From positions 1-49,967 of the IMG/VR virus record IMGVR_UViG_3300028045_000025: DNA of 49,967 nt. The stretch is one strand, 5' to 3'. The stretch comes from a virus. The position numbers were made by a program, and so were the translations under genes. This document shows, in pieces, positions 6,974 through 16,100 of this stretch (position 1 is the stretch's first letter; each line of letters starts with the position of its first letter). The notes beneath the pieces are model-generated. The model made no database searches and was not told the DNA's origin. It worked only from the letters and a program-made list of their open reading frames with translations.

Positions 6974-9900
6974 ATGGCTAAAAAGGAAACACCTCCTCAA
7001 CCACAGGGCAAAGGTTCATCATCAGTAAATATAAATACATTTACTAAAGGTATGAATAAAGATGTTGCCCCTTCATTTGAAGGTCAACAAGCATGGTGGC
7101 ATGCAAGGAATGCAGCAAATAATTCTGAGGATGGAGATATAGGAATGATTGGCAATGAGCCATCAAACTTATCATGTGGTGTTATTCCATATACAGTTAT
7201 AGGTGCTATACATAGATATGGTGATGAGTGGATAGTTTTTTCAACTGATAATGTAAGTTCAGAAATAGGAAGGTTTGATGATAGTCAATGTAAATATGAA
7301 ACTTTAGTTAATGATCCATGTTTAAACTTTACTAAGAAATATTTAATTACCGGAGCAGCAAAAGAAAATTTTGATTGTACTTGGGAAGTATATTGGGATG
7401 ATGCAAACAATCCATCAAGAGCTTTAAATATAGATGACATACCCTGGAAAAAAGTTCAAATTACAGGTCCGGATATTGATGGAGACCCATGTGTTAGATA
7501 TGAAATTATAGAACCTAAAAAATTAGATTGTGAAGAAATAAGATTAGCTCCACTACTAGATACACCTTGTATACAATTAGACAAAGCAACAGACGGTGGT
7601 ATGTTACGTAATGGAACGTATCAAGCATTTATTGCTTATGTAGAGAATGAACAAAAAGTTACGGACTATATTGGTATATCTAATTTACAATCTTTATTTA
7701 GTCACCAAGGTTCAGATAGTTCTTTAAATGTAAAAGTTTCTAATTTAGATCAAGATTATTATTATTATGAATTAGTACTATTAATGAGAAACCAAGGTCA
7801 AACTCTAGCAAAGAGAATTGGTTTATATAGTACAGAACAATCAGACATTAATATTGATTTTATAGATCCAGCATTACCTGCTATAGATTTAAAATTAATA
7901 CCTCTTAGAAGTCCGGCTTATGAAAAGTCAGAGTCTATGTTTGTTGTAAATGATTGGTTAATAAGACAAGGTCCAACTGAACAATTTGATTTTAATTATC
8001 AACCTATTGCAAATCAAATCCAAACAAATTGGGTTATAAATTCTTTATCTAGTAAGTATTACACATTAGGTGGAAACAAGTTAGGTTTCATGCGTGATGA
8101 GCAATATGCATTTTTTATTAGATGGATATATAATACAGGTGAAAGATCTTCTTCATATCATATACCCGGAAGGGCTCCAGAAAACTATAATGGTACTATG
8201 GAGAATGAAGTTATATTTGGAGATAATGTATTAAATACTGATGGAGAACCTTTATATAAAGTATATAATACTGCATCTGCAACTTCTTTAAATCTTAATG
8301 AGCCTCAAGAAGATAACAGTTTAGTTATTGCAAGAGGTAAGATGGGTTATTGGGAATCATCAGAACTCTACCCATCAAATAGACCTGATATATGGGGTAA
8401 TCTATGTGGTAAACCTATAAGACATCACAAGATGCCTGATGAGTCAATAGGTGGTGCAAACTCCCCATTACATATTAGTACTACTAATGGAGATAATATA
8501 AATTTAGTAGGTGTTGAATTTACTAATATTGGTAGACCTAAATATAATAATGGATCTTATATTGAAAATGTAGTAGGCTATGAAATACTAAGAGGTTCCA
8601 GACAAGGAGCAAGATCTATTTTGGCAAAAGGTATGTTTAAAAACATGCGTAAATATGATATACCAGATTCTGAAAATATACTAGGAAATTCACAAGGATT
8701 ATATCCTAACTATCCTTACAACTCTTTGCAGCATGATGTATTTTTTCAAGATGGTAATAGAAATAAAACCACAGAAAACTTCTGTGACCAAGGTACTTTT
8801 ACAGGTAGTATAGGTCATTATGAACCTTTAAAAGGATTTACAAAAGATGTGTTTTCTTTTCATGCTCCAGATTTAATGTTTGCTAAGCCATTTTTAAATG
8901 CTTATGAAACTAAAATATATGGTAACATTCATGGAAAGTCTGCAGGTAAGTTTATTCCTTCAGAGGATCATCCTCAGTTTAAATTATTAAGACCTGCTGC
9001 TGCTTCTCTTGCGGTAATAATAGGTGTTGGATATGCACTTAATGCTGTTCAGGGTACTACAAACAAGAAAGCATTACCGGTTCAAGGTTTGAATCCAGTA
9101 TATGCACCATGGTTTGTTGGAGGTTTTACTAATGGTGGTACTGTAACAGGTGGATTTACTGCTGCCCCAGCATCAATAGGTGGTTTAGCATTAGGTAATG
9201 CAATATGGGATATTTTATTAGATGAGCTGTTAGACAATGCAGTTGATGTTGGAGATTTATATGCAGGTGGTATTTTTTCATCAACAAAATTAAATGCTCA
9301 AGGTGCGACTAACTTCTTGAAAACTGCAGTCCCAGGTACACAAGGTGGTGGTATTGAAGAAGGTGTTGTATATGATAAACCAGAAGGAGCAATGCCTAGT
9401 ATTCTTAGAGGAATAATGGGTATATCTTTAGCACAAAAAAATATTGCAATAGGCGGTGATGAAATTATTGATTTGTTTTATAACATGGTTAGTTTTTATG
9501 ACTTTGTTTTAAAATATAACTCTACCGGATTTTTTAATACTTTTGCAAAAATTAATCAGAACGATATATTTAGAACAAAAAATAATGATTCTAATTATAT
9601 AGGATCATCATTTCAAACTTTTGATGGTATTAAATATAAAATTAATAATTTATTTAGACCATCTACTGTAGCTGTCTCAACAGAAAAAGAATTAGCTATA
9701 CCAACTACAGTTGATAATTCACGTTTTGCACTTGGTGGTTATGTAAGAACTGATGGTAGTGTTAATGATTTTAATAATAGTTTAATAAAAGACTTTAGTA
9801 AAGCAGAAAGACAAACAACTATATCTGCATTATACGGTGCTTTAAAGTTTAACTTTGATAATCAGTATGGTCAATTAGATGGTATAAAGCAAATACAAAT

Positions 9901-12900
9901 GAGAGGTTGCGTTGAATTGTTAGATAACAATTTACCACCTGAAACTTTATATACATCTAAACCAATTTTTAGTGGGGATGTGTCAATCAATAGATATACT
10001 GAAAAGTGTATAATGCCTATTTTTACAAACTTCTTAAAAGGACAACCTAACGGTCATGCATTTGATTATAGCTTATATGTAAATATACCTTATCCAAGAT
10101 TCTGGTTAAACTCAACTAAGTTTGACATAAGTAGTATGGCACGTGAGGTTGCTACATTAGGTTTTAGTCCTGGATCATGGGAAGATGCATTACCAACAAG
10201 TCAATATTATTTAGATAGGGGATCAGGAAACTGTCAAAGCACAAACCTTTTTGGTAGTTTATTTGGAGGTTCAGGTGGAGGTGGAAATTTAAATCCTGCT
10301 TTTCAAATGAAAAGGGCATATATGTATACTCATATAAATGGGGTTAATGAATTCTTTGTAGAGTCAGAAGTTAATTTAGCATATAGAGATTGGGAAGATT
10401 CACCAGATAAAAGATTTTATGACACTTATGAGTATAATGATTTAGGTGTACTATTTCATGCTGATAATATTAAAGCAGATAACTTTTATAAGTATGATGA
10501 TTCATTGTCTGGATCAAAGTTTCCAACTCAAATGACTTCATTTGGTCAGGTGCAACCTAGGGATTATGACCCATATGTTTCTGAGACATGTTTTGTTAGT
10601 TATCCAAAAAGATTAATTTATTCATTACAAGCACAGGAAGAATCAAAAAGAGATTACTGGAGAGTGTTTTTAAATAATAACTATAAAGATTTTAAAAATG
10701 AAGTAAGTGTTATTAAACCTATAAATAAGAATGGAGCATTAATATTCTTCCCTTATTTATCTCCTCAAATGTTTCAAGGTCTTGATACATTAAAGACTCA
10801 ACTAGATACAAAGCTTACTATAGGTGACGGAGGTTTATTTAGTCAACCGTTCCAAAATGTTGCAAATGCAGATTTGTCAAATGAGTATGGATCATGTGAA
10901 AGTTTAAGAGGTGTTATTAATACACCATTAGGATTATTTTTTATATCTCAACAACAAGGTAAAATATTTCAATATGCTGGTAAAGGTATGGACCCTATAT
11001 CTAATAATGGAATGAAATGGTGGTTTAACAAATACTTACCTTCTAGATTTATAAAGCAATTTCCAAGTTCAGAAAATACACAATGGACAGATAATCCTGT
11101 AGCAGGAGTAGGATGTCAAGTAATGTATGATTCAGTAGATGATATAGTCTACTTTATGAAAAAGGATTATCAATTAAAGCCTGACTATATAGGTCAAGCA
11201 ACATTTGTTGATAGACCATTTAAACCTGTAGAAATAAGAGGAGAGGCAAGAGTACCGGTAAGTATTGATATTGGTGATCCAGTATATTTTGATGATTGCT
11301 CATGGACAGTGTCTTATGATCCAAAGTCTAAAGCATGGATATCTTTTCATGACTGGCATCCTGAGTTAGCTTTACCTAGTATAAATCATTTCTTTACAAC
11401 TAAGACAGTAACTACTACAATACCACAATGTCCTCCGGGATATAATTTTAATCCTACTACTGGATTATGTGAGATAGGGGTTAATGAATCAATACCTGCT
11501 GAAGTAACTATAGAAAACATTGCAGCTACAATAGGGGGTGGTCCTGTAAACTGTTTAGTTGATGTAGTAATATCAATGGATGTATCTGGTAGTACTAACA
11601 GTTTTGGTAGAAGAGCAGCTCAACAAACTTGGATGACTGCATTTTTAAATGATCCACAAATACAACAGTTTATGTCCAACAGTCAAATGCAAATTGGATT
11701 TGCTCGTTGGGATGGTGGAGCAGGTGTTTACACTATGCCAGGTGGTGTAACAATGAGCCATACAATAACAGAAACGCAAGCTACTGCTTGGTATAATGCA
11801 AACTGGACTGGTGGCTCAACTAATGTACTTTTAGGATTACAGACTGGTAATGGTATACTAACTAATCCAGCTAATTCAACATTAGGTGATAGAAGAACAC
11901 AACCTAATTATAGAGCTATACAGATTCTTATTACAGATACAACTAGTGCACCAGGTCCTAATGTTGGTCAACCTTTTACATCTGTTGGTGCAGGTACTGC
12001 TCCAGCATATCAATTTGTTTATGCAATGTATTGTGGTGCAACTTCTTCAACACCACCAAGTGCGGGGGTATTAGATGATATATCTATGTCAAGCGGGCCA
12101 GTAAATGTTGATCCATATCAATTTGGTATTAATGCAGCTGACCCAACAACTTTTCAAGCAGTTGCAACAGCAATTGCAGGAGCTGTATGTGGTACTGATT
12201 TTACTTGTGATTGTCCAGCAGGATATACTAAAGTATTTTTAGATCCAGTTACTTCTACTTATACTGCAACATCTGGTGCATGTGATGACGTGACTCCTCC
12301 AATATGTAGAAAAGTAACTTGTGAATGTCCAACATCAACAATTCCGGGATCAACAACAACTCAATCAGGAACATGTCCAGATGTAGCTCCCGGTATATTT
12401 ATTATTGGAGATCCAACTTGGGTAGATCCAACACCATTAATCTGTAATTATTTCTATTTTGATTCTGTAACACCTAATTATAATGTAGGAGGGTTTTGGA
12501 GACACAATGTGAGATGTGATTCATTTGTAAATTATTATGGTGAAGACTATCCTTGGGAAATAGATTTAATATCTAATACTGGCCAAGCTGTTAATACTAT
12601 AAGAAGTTTTGAATATCAATTAGAAACATATGTTTATAAGGGAGATCCACAATATAATATGTGTGGTGGAGATAAATGGGAGGATTTAGATTTTAACTTT
12701 GATGCTTCTATCATTTATAACAATGATCAAACATCAGGTTTATTATTATTAAACCCACAACCAGTGAACAGCCCTTGGACTAATTTAGATTTTCCTTCTA
12801 TTGGATTTAATGGTATACAAATACTAGTTTCTAAAGTAGAACACAAATTTAGATTTAATCAATTTTGGGATGTAACTAACGATAGGGGAGAATTTACAAA

Positions 12901-13105
12901 TGCTGAACAACCAATATTTGATACATCATGTAACGGATATGTAAGACCATTAAATTACATTAACATTAATTATTCAAAGAGTGCTACTCAACGTAAAAAG
13001 TTTAGACATTATTCTAATAATGTTATTTTACGCAGAAATGTATCTGGAAATAGAAAGATGTTATTGAGATTAAATAATACTAAACTTTTACTATCACAAA
13101 GATAA
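6974..13105 (+). CDS. Tail muzzle/stabilization protein with inserted VWA module (2043 aa)
   Basis: The start (I-N-T-F-T-K-G-M-N-K-D-V-A-P-S) and end (F-R-F-N-Q-F-W-D-V-T-N-D-R-G-E-F, then Q-R-K-K-F-R-H-Y-S-N-N-V) match my memory of the conserved crAss-like stabilization or muzzle protein. A hydrophobic Gly-rich stretch lies at about residues 672-780. The core appears interrupted between H-F-F-T-T-K1477 and G1839-G-F-W-R-H-N. The insert contains C-P-P-G-Y and C-P-A-G-Y Cys-rich repeats around a VWA domain with a full MIDAS (D1536-V-S1538-G-S1540 and I-L-I-T-D1655). The protein should form the distal tail, so the VWA module probably projects outward and may bind the cell surface. TAA overlaps the next ATG by one base (TAATG), implying coupled translation. 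Confidence 0.82.
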   Translation: MAKKETPPQPQGKGSSSVNINTFTKGMNKDVAPSFEGQQAWWHARNAANNSEDGDIGMIGNEPSNLSCGVIPYTVIGAIHRYGDEWIVFSTDNVSSEIGRFDDSQCKYETLVNDPCLNFTKKYLITGAAKENFDCTWEVYWDDANNPSRALNIDDIPWKKVQITGPDIDGDPCVRYEIIEPKKLDCEEIRLAPLLDTPCIQLDKATDGGMLRNGTYQAFIAYVENEQKVTDYIGISNLQSLFSHQGSDSSLNVKVSNLDQDYYYYELVLLMRNQGQTLAKRIGLYSTEQSDINIDFIDPALPAIDLKLIPLRSPAYEKSESMFVVNDWLIRQGPTEQFDFNYQPIANQIQTNWVINSLSSKYYTLGGNKLGFMRDEQYAFFIRWIYNTGERSSSYHIPGRAPENYNGTMENEVIFGDNVLNTDGEPLYKVYNTASATSLNLNEPQEDNSLVIARGKMGYWESSELYPSNRPDIWGNLCGKPIRHHKMPDESIGGANSPLHISTTNGDNINLVGVEFTNIGRPKYNNGSYIENVVGYEILRGSRQGARSILAKGMFKNMRKYDIPDSENILGNSQGLYPNYPYNSLQHDVFFQDGNRNKTTENFCDQGTFTGSIGHYEPLKGFTKDVFSFHAPDLMFAKPFLNAYETKIYGNIHGKSAGKFIPSEDHPQFKLLRPAAASLAVIIGVGYALNAVQGTTNKKALPVQGLNPVYAPWFVGGFTNGGTVTGGFTAAPASIGGLALGNAIWDILLDELLDNAVDVGDLYAGGIFSSTKLNAQGATNFLKTAVPGTQGGGIEEGVVYDKPEGAMPSILRGIMGISLAQKNIAIGGDEIIDLFYNMVSFYDFVLKYNSTGFFNTFAKINQNDIFRTKNNDSNYIGSSFQTFDGIKYKINNLFRPSTVAVSTEKELAIPTTVDNSRFALGGYVRTDGSVNDFNNSLIKDFSKAERQTTISALYGALKFNFDNQYGQLDGIKQIQMRGCVELLDNNLPPETLYTSKPIFSGDVSINRYTEKCIMPIFTNFLKGQPNGHAFDYSLYVNIPYPRFWLNSTKFDISSMAREVATLGFSPGSWEDALPTSQYYLDRGSGNCQSTNLFGSLFGGSGGGGNLNPAFQMKRAYMYTHINGVNEFFVESEVNLAYRDWEDSPDKRFYDTYEYNDLGVLFHADNIKADNFYKYDDSLSGSKFPTQMTSFGQVQPRDYDPYVSETCFVSYPKRLIYSLQAQEESKRDYWRVFLNNNYKDFKNEVSVIKPINKNGALIFFPYLSPQMFQGLDTLKTQLDTKLTIGDGGLFSQPFQNVANADLSNEYGSCESLRGVINTPLGLFFISQQQGKIFQYAGKGMDPISNNGMKWWFNKYLPSRFIKQFPSSENTQWTDNPVAGVGCQVMYDSVDDIVYFMKKDYQLKPDYIGQATFVDRPFKPVEIRGEARVPVSIDIGDPVYFDDCSWTVSYDPKSKAWISFHDWHPELALPSINHFFTTKTVTTTIPQCPPGYNFNPTTGLCEIGVNESIPAEVTIENIAATIGGGPVNCLVDVVISMDVSGSTNSFGRRAAQQTWMTAFLNDPQIQQFMSNSQMQIGFARWDGGAGVYTMPGGVTMSHTITETQATAWYNANWTGGSTNVLLGLQTGNGILTNPANSTLGDRRTQPNYRAIQILITDTTSAPGPNVGQPFTSVGAGTAPAYQFVYAMYCGATSSTPPSAGVLDDISMSSGPVNVDPYQFGINAADPTTFQAVATAIAGAVCGTDFTCDCPAGYTKVFLDPVTSTYTATSGACDDVTPPICRKVTCECPTSTIPGSTTTQSGTCPDVAPGIFIIGDPTWVDPTPLICNYFYFDSVTPNYNVGGFWRHNVRCDSFVNYYGEDYPWEIDLISNTGQAVNTIRSFEYQLETYVYKGDPQYNMCGGDKWEDLDFNFDASIIYNNDQTSGLLLLNPQPVNSPWTNLDFPSIGFNGIQILVSKVEHKFRFNQFWDVTNDRGEFTNAEQPIFDTSCNGYVRPLNYININYSKSATQRKKFRHYSNNVILRRNVSGNRKMLLRLNNTKLLLSQR

Positions 13106-16100
13106 TGGGACATAAAAAAAGCATAGGACTACCAGGAGGACCAAATGAATTCCTACAAGATATAACACAATATATATCTGTAGATGGATATAAAAATGAT
13201 AGTCCAGATAAAACCAATCCGGTTAATATCATTGAGTCAGGTTCAATAACAATGGAGGATGTAGATTTTCCTGTTATGGGAACAGATAACCTAGGTAATA
13301 GTGAGATGATGATGCCTGGTAATAACTATCAGTTTCCAGGAGATAGTGTGTTAGAAGTACCTATGGTACAGACAGGTTATGAAGTTCCAAAAAGACAAGG
13401 TGTTAGACTAAACTATGATGAAGAAGGTAAAGTAATTGGTGAGTCAAGTCACATAATGAAGACGGAAACTTTTGATAATGTAAATTGGTTTTCTTTCCCT
13501 ACATTATTTCAAAATGAAGATGGCACTTGGGTTGACATGTCCGAGCAAGCAAAGAAAGATTGGAAGCCTGTATATGAAGAAGCTAAAAGAAGAGGTGAGA
13601 TTATAGATTTTGGAAAAGATAGAGAAACTGCACTAAAGTTTGGTAAAGGTTCTTGGAAACCAAAATTTCAATTAAGAGGTGAAGTAGATAACACTAAAGG
13701 AGTTATACCTAATCAAAAAAATGTTGATAATTCATTTCAAAGAAAATGGTTAGAGTCACCCATGTATAAAAAAATATTAGCAAATGAGGTTGGTCCAACT
13801 GATGATGCTGAATTTATAACTAATAGTAGAATAGGTAATTTACAAAACGTACCTATAATAGTAAATCCTGGTACACACGAAGATGAAGATGTAGGTGCAA
13901 CATCTTGGAGTGTGAATGGAGAAATGGAATTTTTTAAACCATCACATACTAATCATGAAGGGCATATTTATGAAAACACTTTTGAACATGAAGTAGGCCA
14001 TAGTGGAGATAGAGTTGGAGAAGATACATTAAAAAGATATGAAGATAACTTAAGCATTGGAGATAAAATTGCTTTAGCAAATGCTTCACTAAGTACTAGA
14101 CCAAGCAATATATTTTTACCAAACTATGTTTCTTTGGCAAATAAAGCATATAATTATATTACTGGTCAAGAAACAAACGATCTTGAAGATAGGGCTAAAC
14201 AGATATATAAAAACCTTAATACAGAAAGACTTATACCTACAAAAACTATTAAAAGATTTGAAGACGAAAGGGTTAATATAGAGGGGTATGATGATGATGG
14301 AAATCCTATAATAAATAAGCTTGATATAGCAAGCTATGGAGCCTATGATGCAGATGGTAATCCCATAGTAGCTTTTAATAAAGATGGGTCTGTAAAAGAA
14401 GGACAGATAGAAATAGAGAGAAGCCCCTGGGGAGATTATGTTTCTAATCCTACTGAAGCTAGAACTAGATTAAATACAATTAGGTCAGCAGCAAAAGATC
14501 TAGGAATATATGATCCTATGACTGAACCATTAACTAGAGAAAAATTTCAACAATTAATTGATAGAAGTTCAGAGTTAAACAGAGGAGAGTCAGATGGTTT
14601 CAATCCATTAATGCAATTACAGGATGTATATAGTGATGATGAGATTTTTAATCAATTAAATGAGATTTCATCTGTAGATGACAGCAAAGATAAATCACGG
14701 TATGCACAAAAAGGTGGTGCAATTCCAAAAGCACAAACAGGTAATAGAGGTAATAATACATTAGATAAGGCAGTCATTCCTGTTTTAGAAGGAGCAGCTG
14801 AAAAGGCAGATGAATTTTCTACATGGCTAGGTAAACAAACTAAGGATTTAATGAGTCCAGATCTTGATATAGAAACTAGATTAAAAATGTTTGAACAAGT
14901 AAGACCTGTTTCTTATCCGGGGTTTGGAAGTATTGTTAATGAAGGATTTGGATTAATAGGTGATGCATTAGGTTTAACAGATCCTGAATCTCCTTCACTT
15001 GATAAAGATGGGGATCTTGATTTTTCTGAAGAGGCATGGGCACGTGCATTAAAAATTCCAACTAAGGATAAGTATATAAAACAGCAAACAGAATACAAAC
15101 CAACTACGGCTAAAGATAGTGATGTTCAGTACTATAAAATATCTGATGAGATATTTGATAAAGAAGGTTTCTTATTGGATTTCCAAGACATGGCTATTGG
15201 TGATAAACAAACAGTAGATGGTTTATTACCATATATGAAAGAAGCTTATTTTGAGGCAACTGGACAAAGCGGTAGTATGTTTATGGATACAGATCCACTT
15301 CAAAACTTTCAGGTACAAGTTGGTTATGATAAAGAAAGAGATCAGAAGTATCTTTCTATGTATGATAAATATGATTTTAACAGCATAGCAAATGCAGGTA
15401 TAAAACCATATGAATTTTATGATAGAATTTACATACCTAAAGATTCTGATAAAAAAGAAAAAACAAAAAATAAGGTAGACTCTAATATTTTATATAAGCA
15501 AGCTTTTGTTGAATCTAATCTAGATCCAAAAGCTAAAAGCAATAAAGGATATATGGGTCTTGGTCAAATAGGAGATAGCCTTATAAAAGATTATAAAAAA
15601 GCAAATAAGGTAGATGAAATAGATCCTTATGACCCTGAACAAAATTATCAAGTTCAAGAGTGGTCAATGAATGAATTATACAACTCTTCATTTATCAATA
15701 AGGAAAATCAAGATGATGATGTAAGGTTAATTAAAACGTTAGCTGCATATAACTGGGGTAGAGGCAATACATTAGACTTATTAAATGAATTGAAAGAAGA
15801 GGGTGAAGATATATACAATGATGTTAAATGGGTATCTAAACTTCCACAGGAAACTCAAGATTACATTGATATGATTCTGTATGATAAAAATACAGAAGGA
15901 AGACCTAATGTACAGGAAAACTTTTTAAAGACAACTACTGATGAAGCTTATGACTATTATAAGCAGTTATATAACTATAAAGATATAAATGAACAAGATA
16001 GTCTTCCAGTAAAACAATATGCAGGTCCTATTAGACAAGAAGAAGAACAAAGTTTTTATCTTCCTGAAATGTGGCAACAAGATAATTATGTGCAGGAACC

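Noticed and set aside
13975-14460. H-E-V-G-H of the 1733-aa protein as a chance match
   Set aside because: The motif follows hydrophobic/aromatic context typical of zincin helices and has a plausible Glu ligand downstream, so it was kept as a feature of the protein rather than dismissed, though without a separate finding.
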